6,082 nucleotides of DNA from Candidatus Magasanikiibacteriota bacterium (GCA_026396495.1 JAPLWR010000033.1:3063-9144), one strand, 5' to 3'; numbered from the stretch's first letter, positions 1 to 5,220 are shown. Numbers and translations: made by a program. Notes: generated by a model from the letters alone, not told the origin.

Positions 1-201
1 GTTAAGTTAAAAGAGTCTCATGAGAATTTAGAGAAAAAAGTAGCTGATCGTACTAGGGATTTAGAAAAAACAAAGAAGGATGTAGAACAGCAACTAAATG
101 AAGTAGAAAGACTTAACGAGATTTTGTCGGGCAGGGAAATAAAGATGATCGAATTAAAAAATAAAATAAAGGAATTAGAGGATAAAGTTGAAAGTAAATA
201 A
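1..201 (+). CDS. C-terminal end of a coiled-coil sensor-type protein (5' truncated by window edge)
   Basis: The reading frame is open from the first base and stops with TAA at 199-201, giving 66 residues of an otherwise unseen protein. The whole visible part is a charged heptad-like helix rich in Glu, Lys and Leu, with the stretches LEKKVADRTRDLEKT and GREIKMIELKNKIKELE. The phrase 'KVADRTRDLE' is the usual linker after HAMP or before/after PAS domains in sensor histidine kinases and related signalling proteins. 'GRExKMxELK' is typical of the helix following PAS domains. There is no kinase domain after it, so the protein ends in the coiled coil. That would fit a sensory protein lacking a kinase core, such as a HAMP/PAS or 4TM sensory protein, but the N-terminal domains are outside the window and the assignment is an inference from the linker. 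A terminator follows 14 bases after the stop. Confidence 0.7.
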   Translation, partial: VKLKESHENLEKKVADRTRDLEKTKKDVEQQLNEVERLNEILSGREIKMIELKNKIKELEDKVESK

Positions 202-214
202 GTAGTTACTAAAT

Positions 215-243
215 AAAAAACCTTGCCAGAAGCAGGGTTTTTT
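215..243. terminator. Bidirectional intrinsic terminator between convergent genes
   Basis: An A-run (215-220) followed by CCTTGC (221-226), a five-base loop and GCAGGG (232-237) with one G-U pair, then a T-run (238-243), forms a rho-independent terminator that works on both strands. It lies between the stop of the coiled-coil gene at 201 and the stop of the convergent regulator gene at 250, so one hairpin can end both transcripts. Confidence 0.85.
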
Positions 244-249
244 GTCTTT

Positions 250-1020
250 TTATTTAGTAGTGATTGGTTTAGAGACTGACCAGAGGCCTTCAAAGATTGC
301 TAACATGGTTTGGTGTAAATCCGCTGATTTAATTAAAATGGCGGACTTTTCTTTTAATGAAGAGATGATTAAGACTTTATCATCGTATAAACAAATTACC
401 GAATTGAATTTACCATGCATGATTGGTGGCAAGATTTTTGGGTTTCTTTCTTTAATCTGTTGTGGTGTCAGAAGTTTGTGTTTTTCTGTTGGTTCCCATA
501 AAGATCTGGATGTTAATCCCCGGCGGCTTCTGGTTTCAATAAAGTATTTGGAGTAAGTTTTGTCAAAATCAGAAAAGAAGTTTTTGATTGGGGCAATAAT
601 ATCCCAATGTTTAGATTTGCAATAATATGCGTCTTCAATGGCCAGTTTGATTCCCTCAATGCCTTCATAGTGGGCGACAGAAATTGTGCCAGCAGCCAAA
701 TTAGATTTTTTTAAAAGTGGAATTAGATTGTCTAGATCTTCTTTTTGTTTTTCTAGGCGTTTTATTTTTCCCAACAAAAGATTATGTATATTTTCTGGAT
801 CAGCCATAGAAAAAACCAAGCGCGCGCCAGTCCCAGTTTTGGCCACCAGTCCTTTTTCTGTCAGCGTGTCTAAAGCGTGGTAAATGGTGGTGCGGTTAAT
901 GCCCGTTTGTTTGGTCAACTCACTAACTCCAATATTTTTAAAATTAAGGCCAGTTAAATATATTTTGGCTTCTGTATCTGTCAGACCAAATTTAATTAAG
1001 GTATTTTCTAGTTCGTTCAT
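250..1020 (-). CDS. TrmB-family winged-helix transcriptional regulator
   Basis: 256-residue protein. Residues about 10-65 form a TrmB-type winged helix: the segment FGLTDTEAKIYL leads into a helix-turn-helix around ELTKQTGINRTTIYHALDTL and a wing near GLVAKTGTGARLVF. A helix rich in Lys/Glu/Leu (about 78-105) probably makes the dimer coiled coil. The C-terminal half (about 113-250) begins with the 'YEGIEGIKLAIEDAY' signature of the effector domain seen in TrmB-like proteins, where archaeal relatives bind sugars; the ligand here cannot be read. Full length for the family. The ATG at 1018-1020 is the only reasonable start, since no other Met comes before the HTH. It has no Shine-Dalgarno, and a strong promoter sits almost on top of it, which suggests a leaderless mRNA. 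The gene diverges from the amidohydrolase/coaB/coaC operon and may control it and itself through the inverted repeat at 1046-1075 (inference). Confidence 0.85.
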   Translation of the reverse strand: MNELENTLIKFGLTDTEAKIYLTGLNFKNIGVSELTKQTGINRTTIYHALDTLTEKGLVAKTGTGARLVFSMADPENIHNLLLGKIKRLEKQKEDLDNLIPLLKKSNLAAGTISVAHYEGIEGIKLAIEDAYYCKSKHWDIIAPIKNFFSDFDKTYSKYFIETRSRRGLTSRSLWEPTEKHKLLTPQQIKERNPKILPPIMHGKFNSVICLYDDKVLIISSLKEKSAILIKSADLHQTMLAIFEGLWSVSKPITTK

Positions 1021-1028
1021 ATATCCAT

Positions 1029-1057
1029 ATCATAGAATTTCCGTGTTAGTTTGTCAA
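1029..1057 (-). promoter_or_regulatory. Sigma-70-type promoter of the TrmB-family gene, apparently leaderless
   Basis: Read on the minus strand, TTGACA (1057-1052) is followed by a 17-base spacer and TATGAT (1034-1029): a perfect -35, a 5/6 -10 and the ideal spacing. Transcription would begin about 6-8 bases past the -10, at 1023-1021, while the start codon is at 1020. The mRNA would therefore have essentially no 5' leader, in agreement with the absence of a ribosome binding site. Confidence 0.8.
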
Positions 1058-1075
1058 TCTAATATTGTAAACTAA
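1046..1075. promoter_or_regulatory. Inverted repeat, candidate operator for the divergent regulator
   Basis: TTAGTTT (1046-1052) and AAACTAA (1069-1075) are exact inverted repeats of 7 bp with a 16-bp gap, so the two half-sites are 23 bp centre to centre, about two helical turns. The left arm covers the last base of the -35 and the first part of the spacer of the regulator's own promoter. This placement suggests autorepression by the TrmB-like protein, but no binding consensus is known to me for this subfamily. Confidence 0.45.
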
Positions 1076-1107
1076 AATGGCTTAAAATAAAGAAAATTTA
1101 AGACTGT

Positions 1108-1147
1108 TTATACACAGTTATAAACACATATTCACACTTTTTACACA
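1108..1147 (+). promoter_or_regulatory. Cluster of four DnaA-box-like 9-mers in tandem
   Basis: Four 9-mers in the same orientation resemble the DnaA box TTWTNCACA: TTATACACA (1108-1116, full match), TTATAAACA (1118-1126, one mismatch), ATATTCACA (1128-1136, one mismatch) and TTTTACACA (1139-1147, full match). Their starts are 10, 10 and 11 bp apart, placing them on one face of the helix. AT-rich DNA (1079-1105) lies just upstream. The array overlaps the promoter of the amidohydrolase operon, so DnaA or another regulator bound here could control it. No dnaA or dnaN gene is in view, so an origin is not claimed. Confidence 0.5.
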
Positions 1148-1159
1148 GAGAGTTATTCT
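1131..1159 (+). promoter_or_regulatory. Candidate promoter of the amidohydrolase-coaB-coaC operon
   Basis: TTCACA (1131-1136, 5/6 to the -35 consensus), 17 bases, then TATTCT (1154-1159, 4/6 to the -10 consensus). Predicted start near 1166, giving a leader of about 36 bases that contains the boxA-like element and the ribosome binding site. The -35 lies inside the third DnaA-box-like 9-mer and the fourth lies in the spacer. Confidence 0.5.
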
Positions 1160-1171
1160 ATTAGTAGAAAG

Positions 1172-1182
1172 GTTCTTTGACA
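1172..1182 (+). promoter_or_regulatory. boxA-like element in the leader of the amidohydrolase operon
   Basis: GTTCTTTGACA resembles the boxA RNA sites bound by NusB/NusE (S10), such as the E. coli rrn form GCTCTTTAACA and the Bacillus form GTTCTTTGAAAACT. It lies about 6 bases after the predicted transcription start and is followed by the Shine-Dalgarno GGAG (1191-1194). The leader at 3429-3439 carries an 11-mer differing at one base, in the same promoter/box/Shine-Dalgarno order. Confidence 0.45.
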
Positions 1183-1201
1183 ATTTAACAGGAGAGTAAT
1201 C

Positions 1202-2086
1202 ATGATTATTGATATCCATGCTCATACTAGTAATCGTGTTTTGTGGGGTTTGCATAGTTCAAAGGCGAATCTTGTCACTTTGGAAAAAGAGGCGGAAGAA
1301 TACGGTGTCATTTATACTGTGCTTCTGGCTACGCATTTTCCTTACAAGGGGACAGGTTTACATAATATGGAACTATTGGAAAGAATTCAAGAACGTTGGC
1401 CTAGGCGTTTATCTCAGTTTAGAGTGTTTGGTAGTTTGGATGTGATGAATGATTTTCAGGGCGGTTTGGAAGAATTACATAGCCTGGCCAAAAGCCGAGT
1501 CATTTTCGGCATCAAACTTTATCCTGGTTACCAGAATTTTAATCCTTCCGATCCCAATGTTTTTCCAGTTTATGAATTGGCGCAGGAATTTGGTTTGCCA
1601 GTCATGTTTCATACTGGTGAATTGCATCACTGTTGCCCTAAGGAGAAACGTGAGAAGGGTCAGGGCAAATGTGGTTCAGTTTGCTGGGTTGATAGGTTGG
1701 GTTTTTTGGCCGAACCTAAGCAGATGGAAGGGGCGATCAAAAATTTTCCCCGGACCAAGTTTATCCTGGCTCATCTGGGTAATCCTTATTTTGAGCAGAC
1801 GCGCATTTTGATGCGCCGTTATTCCAATGTTTTTACTGATACTTCCGGACAATTTGTGTCTGGCACCGCTGAAGATACTTTGGAATATCGTGCTGTTCTG
1901 AAAAAGGAATTGGAAAAGTTCTTGATGATTCCCGGAGCAGAAAACAGAATTATGTTTGGCACGGATTTTCCTATTCAGTCTTATGCCGACGCTATTGCTT
2001 TGGTGAAGTCTCTAGGTTTGCCACAAGAGACAGAAGAAAAAATTTTTTTCCGTAATGCCGCGCGGCTGTTGAAGATTATTTTTTAA
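1202..2086 (+). CDS. Amidohydrolase-2-like TIM-barrel metal-dependent hydrolase
   Basis: 294 residues. The metal-dependent amidohydrolase pattern is complete and in order: HAH at residues 6-8, a barrel lysine in GIKLYPG (K105), HTGE (H137), HLGN (H191) and the catalytic aspartate in FGTDFP (D255). This matches PF04909 enzymes, which hydrolyse or decarboxylate small carboxylic or amide substrates; the substrate cannot be predicted. Directly after H137 is an insertion with H142, H143, C144, C145, C157 and C161, a possible extra zinc site. Start: ATG at 1202 with GGAG seven bases upstream. It is first in an operon with coaB, whose Shine-Dalgarno overlaps this gene's stop codon, and with coaC. 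That hints at a role near pantothenate/CoA metabolism, but this is context only. No signal peptide or membrane segment, so a cytoplasmic protein is expected. Confidence 0.85.
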   Translation: MIIDIHAHTSNRVLWGLHSSKANLVTLEKEAEEYGVIYTVLLATHFPYKGTGLHNMELLERIQERWPRRLSQFRVFGSLDVMNDFQGGLEELHSLAKSRVIFGIKLYPGYQNFNPSDPNVFPVYELAQEFGLPVMFHTGELHHCCPKEKREKGQGKCGSVCWVDRLGFLAEPKQMEGAIKNFPRTKFILAHLGNPYFEQTRILMRRYSNVFTDTSGQFVSGTAEDTLEYRAVLKKELEKFLMIPGAENRIMFGTDFPIQSYADAIALVKSLGLPQETEEKIFFRNAARLLKIIF

Positions 2087-2097
2087 GGAGGTGGATT

Positions 2098-2787
2098 ATG
2101 GAAAACAAAAAGAAAGTTTTGGTCACGGCCGGCGCTACTATGGTGCCAATTGATCAGGTGAGAGGAGTGACTAATATTTTTAAGGGCAGAACTGGTGCAA
2201 TGATTGCTGAGTGGTTTTATTCTCAGGGTTATGATGTGACTCTGGTGACTTCCAATTCTGATTTGGTGGAAAAATACAGAGAAGCATATGTGGAGAGTGG
2301 CGGATGGACGCGCGGTTTTAAACCATGGTTTGTCAGAACTTTTAAGACGTTTGATGATTTGACTGGCGGATATGATCTGATTATTCACTCGGCTGCAGTG
2401 AGTGATTATAAAGTTTCTCGGGTGTTGATTGGGGAAGCTGAGAGTGGTTTGATACCAATTGACTCCACCGCGAAAATTTCTTCCAGCCACTCCAAGGTGT
2501 ATTTGGAAATGACGCCCACTATCAAATTGATTGATCAGTTTAGAAAGTGGGGATTTAAAGGGATGTTGGTGAAATTCAAGTTGCAGGTTGGTTTGACTGA
2601 TACTGAACTTTTGGAAATTGCCCAGCGTAGTTTGCAGGAATCCGATGCCGATCTTATCGTTGCTAATTGTTTGGAGTGGTCCAAAGAGAGGGCTTATGTT
2701 GTCAGTCGTTTTGGTAAAACAAGAAGCGTGGAAAGATATTCTATTGCTTCGTCTATCGATAACTTTTTTAAGAGGAGGGAATTATGA
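2098..2787 (+). CDS. coaB: Phosphopantothenate-cysteine ligase, stand-alone type
   Basis: 229 residues, the CoaB (DFP, PF04127) domain alone. It joins 4'-phosphopantothenate to cysteine at the expense of a nucleotide triphosphate. Visible landmarks are the nucleotide-binding start VLVTAGAT (residues 7-14), PIDQVRGVTN with R22 and N26 at the positions of the catalytic Arg and Asn of E. coli CoaBC, HSAAVSDY (97-104), a TAKISS segment whose K126 probably binds nucleotide, MTPT, VKFKLQVG and ADLIVAN. From memory, AKISS and FKLxVG resemble the monofunctional streptococcal CoaB, which has a very similar length, more than the CoaB half of fused CoaBC. The first glycine pair of the usual GGT is GAT here. 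The Shine-Dalgarno AAGGAGGTG (2085-2093) overlaps the upstream stop codon. The TGA stop overlaps the coaC ATG (ATGA), so the two proteins are probably translated in a coupled way and in equal amounts. Confidence 0.9.
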   Translation: MENKKKVLVTAGATMVPIDQVRGVTNIFKGRTGAMIAEWFYSQGYDVTLVTSNSDLVEKYREAYVESGGWTRGFKPWFVRTFKTFDDLTGGYDLIIHSAAVSDYKVSRVLIGEAESGLIPIDSTAKISSSHSKVYLEMTPTIKLIDQFRKWGFKGMLVKFKLQVGLTDTELLEIAQRSLQESDADLIVANCLEWSKERAYVVSRFGKTRSVERYSIASSIDNFFKRREL

Positions 2788-3341
2788 AAATTCTCCTAGG
2801 CGTTACTGGTTCAGTGGCTGGGGTATTAACCAAAAAGCTGGTTGATGCTTTGCAAGATTCAGGTCATGAGGTGCGAGTTGTTTTGACTCGTGCGGCTGAA
2901 TATTTTGTGCCACGTAAGTGTTTGTATGTTCCGGTGTATGATGAAACAGACGAATGGTCTAAGGAACGTTATGAAAAAGGCGATGAAGTTTTGCATATCA
3001 CCTTGCGTGATTGGGCCGATATGTTGCTTATCGCCCCACTTACGGCTAATACTTTGGCCAAACTATCTCAGGGTCGGTCAGATAATTTGCTAACATGCAT
3101 TTTTCTGGCCTGGGATAAAAGTAAACCAGTCATTTTGGCCCCAGCCATGAATACTAAGATGTGGGAACATCCAGTGACCCGACGTAATCTTAAGTTTCTT
3201 GTTTCAGACTTGGGTGGTTCTGGTTATACTATCTGCGTTCTTGATCCTATCGCCAAGAAATTAGCTTGTGGTGAAGAGGGTGTGGGGGCAATGGTGGATA
3301 TTTCTACCATCGTTACTAATACTAACAGATTTTTTTCTTAA
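2784..3341 (+). CDS. coaC: Phosphopantothenoylcysteine decarboxylase (flavoprotein), stand-alone type
   Basis: 185 residues, a single HFCD-type flavoprotein domain (PF02441). It decarboxylates 4'-phosphopantothenoylcysteine to 4'-phosphopantetheine using FMN, the step right after CoaB. Motifs: N-terminal GVTGSVAG (6-13, FMN phosphate loop), HITLRDWAD with the catalytic histidine H71, LLIAPLTANTLAKLSQGRSDNLL (about 81-103), PAMNTKMWEHP (120-130, substrate-recognition PxMNxxMW) and KLACGEEGVGAM (159-170) with the active-site cysteine C162. The usual ending 'GRM' is GAM here. All catalytic residues are present and the length is normal for the unfused enzyme. ATG overlaps the coaB stop, with AGGAGGGA at 2773-2780. 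In most bacteria the two activities are fused as CoaBC with C before B; here they are separate with B first. EpiD-like peptide cysteine decarboxylases share the fold, but the coaB neighbour favours CoA synthesis. Confidence 0.9.
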   Translation: MKILLGVTGSVAGVLTKKLVDALQDSGHEVRVVLTRAAEYFVPRKCLYVPVYDETDEWSKERYEKGDEVLHITLRDWADMLLIAPLTANTLAKLSQGRSDNLLTCIFLAWDKSKPVILAPAMNTKMWEHPVTRRNLKFLVSDLGGSGYTICVLDPIAKKLACGEEGVGAMVDISTIVTNTNRFFS

Positions 3342-3348
3342 CATTTAC

Positions 3349-3379
3349 AACTCGACTAGATAACCTAGCCGAGTTTTTT
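3349..3379 (+). terminator. Intrinsic terminator of the coaB-coaC operon
   Basis: CTCG-A-CTAG (3351-3359) pairs with CTAG-C-CGAG (3365-3373) across a five-base loop with a single A-C mismatch, flanked by A-T pairs and followed by six T (3374-3379). It begins eight bases after the coaC stop. Confidence 0.85.
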
Positions 3380-3382
3380 GTC

Positions 3383-3411
3383 TTGACTGGGTAGACGTTT
3401 TTTGTTACGGT
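3383..3411 (+). promoter_or_regulatory. Candidate promoter of the PHP/purine phosphorylase unit
   Basis: TTGACT (3383-3388, 5/6), 17 bases, then TACGGT (3406-3411), which keeps the three most conserved -10 bases (T, A, final T). Predicted start near 3418. The tandem GTTACG-GTTACG (3404-3415) spans the -10 and could be a regulator site, though it is short enough to be chance. Confidence 0.45.
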
Positions 3412-3428
3412 TACGACAGAAATCAATA

Positions 3429-3439
3429 GCTCTTTGACA
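3429..3439 (+). promoter_or_regulatory. Second boxA-like element, abutting the Shine-Dalgarno
   Basis: GCTCTTTGACA differs by one base (G for A) from E. coli boxA GCTCTTTAACA and by one base from the element at 1172-1182. Its last A is the first base of the ribosome binding site AGGAGA (3439-3444), which stands 5 bases before the ATG at 3450. An antitermination complex bound here would cover the ribosome binding site. Confidence 0.45.
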
Positions 3440-3449
3440 GGAGAAAAAA

Positions 3450-4176
3450 ATGGGTAAAGCACAGGAGTTTGATCTTCATGGTCACACTACCAGTGTGAAA
3501 TGGTGGCGCAGATTTGATGCAGTAGAAATGACTCCCTCTGAAATTGTGAGACTAGCCGCAAAGATGGGACTAGATGGAGTAGCTATCATTGGATGAGGCT
3601 TTGGAAGCCGGAGCTAAGCATGGAATTATAGTAGTTCCAGGTGCTGAATTCACGCCGTACGACAAGATGACCTTCCCCCATATTTTGGCGCTGGGTTTAG
3701 ACCCGGACCGGGTACGGGGAAAGAAGCTTCCTTTTTTTCGTGATATTGAAGAAACAGCAGGTTGGATCCATGAGAATGATGGCCTTGTCGTTGCACCTCA
3801 TCCTAGTTGTGCTGGTCTACGAATGAAAATCATTCCCGCTTCTTTGAGTTCTCTGACGTTGGAAAAAAATATTGCTTTGTTTGACGCTATCCAAACCCAT
3901 GATATTGAAATTGGGTTTAATTATACTGCGGACAAGATTGCTAAGAAACATCACAAGCCGTGTATTGGTGGATCTGATTTTCATTTGTCAGAACAAGTAG
4001 GGATTGTTCGTACGAGACTTCTGTATGATGTCTCTACCTGGCAAGAAGTAGTGGAGGCAATTCGTCGGGGTCAAGTTGAACCATTTTTTTCTGAGAACAG
4101 AACATGGGAGGAACTGCAGGCTTTTTCTAGAGCGGTGTTGGTTAAGAAACGCATGAAGCAATTGTTTGGCAAGTGA
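3450..4176 (+). pseudogene. PHP-domain phosphoesterase gene, disrupted by a small deletion/frameshift
   Basis: Two frames together make one PHP-domain protein (PF02811; trinuclear-metal phosphoesterases acting on phosphorylated small molecules or nucleotides). Frame 1 (3450-3596) starts at an ATG with AGGAGA upstream and gives 48 residues: FDLHGHT with the metal ligands H10 and H12, then the helix to GLDGVAI, then IIG and a TGA stop. Frame 2 resumes at about 3589 with LDEALEAGAKHGIIVVPGAE and continues to 4176 with the remaining ligands: GAEF, PHILALG, VVAPHP and GGSDFH. Between GVAI and LDEAL the family normally has about eight residues, TDHDTxxG, including metal ligands; only one base (3588) separates the two parts here. 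A deletion of roughly 23 bases is the simplest reading, so this is not only a frameshift. Everything else is intact, so the lesion is recent, a strain variant or an assembly error. It is upstream of a purine nucleoside phosphorylase gene. Confidence 0.8.
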
Positions 4177-4202
4177 ATTCTCTCACTGGGGATGGAGGGT
4201 CT

Positions 4203-5018
4203 ATGCGTAATCGTGAAAGAGAGATCTCTGCCCAAATGGCAGCTGCTTACATCCGGGATCGTGTTCCTGTTGATTTTAAGCCGCGAGTCGGTCTGATTCT
4301 GGGTACAGGCTGGGGTGATGTTTTACAGCTGGAAAAGGCTGTGGCCATCTCTTTTTCCGTTGTCCCGGGTTTTTCTGCTTTGACAGATTTGCCAGGCCAC
4401 GCTCGTCAGCTTGTGGCCGGTGAATTGGCTGGCAAGCAAGTAGTTGTTTTGCGTGGTCGGGTACATATGAATGAAGCTCCTAGCGATCCAGAAATTGCTA
4501 AGATGGTTCGTTTGCAAACGGAGATGTTGATGCAACTGGGCGTGCAGCAACTCATCGTAACCAGCGCCGTGGGTGCAGTGGGTACAGTTTTGCAAGTTGG
4601 TTCGGTAGGAGTTGTGGATGGTTTTGTGACCCTCTTTGCTCCGGAGATGCCTCTGTGGGGTGGAGAATTTTGTTCACCTGAGGACGCATTGAGTGAACGT
4701 CTACGTACCGTGGCCCTAGAAGAACAAGGGGACCTGCATTTGACCGCAGCTGGTCATGCAATGGTTCGTGGGCCTTTCTTTGAAGGACGTACCTATGATA
4801 AGCAAACTTGGTTGGCAGCAGGAGCAGACATGGTAGGCATGAGCCTTCTTCCTGAAGCTTGTGTCGCGGCACTTTACGAGGGTGTGGAAGTTTTGGGCCT
4901 GGGTTTTGTCACCAATGATGATGTGGCTGCTCATTCCCATGAAGTCAATCTGCGTCGAGCCCAGGTTTCTTCTGTCCAATTAGGAGAATTGCTCACACGC
5001 ATTGTGAGTCGTCTGTAA
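4203..5018 (+). CDS. Purine nucleoside phosphorylase (trimeric, PNP/MTAP family)
   Basis: 271 residues from the ATG at 4203. The enzyme splits purine (deoxy)ribonucleosides with phosphate into base and (deoxy)ribose-1-phosphate, for purine salvage in the cytoplasm. Motifs follow the low-molecular-mass trimeric PNP order: GLILGTGWG (30-38, phosphate loop), VPGF and GHARQLVAGELAGK (65-78), VVLRGRVH with H88, TSAVGAVG (120-127), RGPFFEGRTYD with E194 in the base-binding position, ADMVGMS with M213, and FVTND with N238, the purine-binding Asn/Asp region. Length is usual. PNP is favoured over methylthioadenosine phosphorylase because VGMS and GPFFE resemble PNP, but the exact nucleoside is uncertain. 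An in-frame GTG at 4173 would overlap the upstream gene's end but has no ribosome binding site; GGAGGG (4194-4199) stands just before the ATG, so the shorter form is chosen. Co-transcribed with the broken PHP gene. Confidence 0.87.
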   Translation: MRNREREISAQMAAAYIRDRVPVDFKPRVGLILGTGWGDVLQLEKAVAISFSVVPGFSALTDLPGHARQLVAGELAGKQVVVLRGRVHMNEAPSDPEIAKMVRLQTEMLMQLGVQQLIVTSAVGAVGTVLQVGSVGVVDGFVTLFAPEMPLWGGEFCSPEDALSERLRTVALEEQGDLHLTAAGHAMVRGPFFEGRTYDKQTWLAAGADMVGMSLLPEACVAALYEGVEVLGLGFVTNDDVAAHSHEVNLRRAQVSSVQLGELLTRIVSRL

Positions 5019-5039
5019 TTTTTTAACTGTTACAACAAC

Positions 5040-5065
5040 GCCAGACTTTCGGGTCTGGCTTTTTT
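5040..5065 (+). terminator. Intrinsic terminator after the purine phosphorylase gene
   Basis: Perfect 7-bp stem GCCAGAC (5040-5046) / GTCTGGC (5053-5059) with a six-base loop TTTCGG and a run of six T (5060-5065), 21 bases after the stop codon. Confidence 0.92.
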
Positions 5066-5070
5066 ATTTC

Positions 5071-5099
5071 TTGCTTGGAATCATTTTTTTTGTTAAATT
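5071..5099 (+). promoter_or_regulatory. Candidate tRNA promoter
   Basis: TTGCTT (5071-5076), 17 bases, TAAATT (5094-5099). The matches are moderate (3/6 and 4/6), but the predicted start near 5106 is just before the mature 5' end of the tRNA at 5111, as expected for a tRNA transcript. Confidence 0.4.
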
Positions 5100-5110
5100 A
5101 AGAACAACGC

Positions 5111-5200
5111 GGAAGGCTGGCTGAGTGGTCGAAAGCGACGGTCTCGAACACCGTTATACCCGCAAGGGTATCGTGAGTTCGAATCTCACCCCTTCCGCCA
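5111..5200 (+). tRNA. tRNA-Ser (anticodon CGA), class II with long variable arm and encoded CCA
   Basis: Acceptor 5111-5117 / 5190-5196, discriminator G5197 (normal for serine) and encoded CCA 5198-5200. D stem GCT/AGC (5120-5122 / 5134-5136). Anticodon stem ACGGT/ACCGT (5138-5142 / 5150-5154) with loop CTCGAAC, so the anticodon is CGA (5145-5147), reading UCG. Variable arm TACCC-GCAA-GGGTA (5157-5170). T arm GTGAG/CTCAC (5173-5177 / 5185-5189) around TTCGAAT. The seventh acceptor pair is a C-C mismatch (5117/5190). The two bases before the 5' end (G5109, C5110) could pair with C5198 and G5197, extending the helix in the precursor. Confidence 0.95.
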
Positions 5201-5220
5201 AGACAATTTAGTATCGGATG

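Noticed and set aside
242..556. Open frame of 104 codons on the plus strand
   Set aside because: It lies opposite the TrmB-family gene, has no ribosome binding site or recognisable domain, and is best explained as an antisense shadow.
1079..1147. Chromosomal replication origin
   Set aside because: The DnaA-box-like array is suggestive, but no dnaA, dnaN or other origin-linked gene is in view and GC skew cannot be judged from 6 kb; kept only as a regulatory-site finding.
1177..1182. TTGACA in the leaders (1177-1182 and 3434-3439) as -35 elements
   Set aside because: A -10 at normal distance would fall inside the coding sequences and no good hexamer is there; the surrounding bases fit boxA better.
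2083..2490. Open frame of 135 codons on the minus strand opposite coaB
   Set aside because: The plus-strand coaB has all its family motifs and a strong ribosome binding site; the antisense frame is rich in His/Ser without domain pattern.
3580..3600. Programmed ribosomal frameshift in the PHP gene
   Set aside because: There is no slippery heptamer or evident stimulatory structure, and a simple frame change would not restore the missing TDHD-type residues, so a deletion fits better.
4173..4205. GTG at 4173 as start of the purine phosphorylase
   Set aside because: No Shine-Dalgarno precedes it and the added ten residues (NSLTGDGGS) look untranslated; the ATG at 4203 has GGAGGG just upstream and starts the usual N-terminus.
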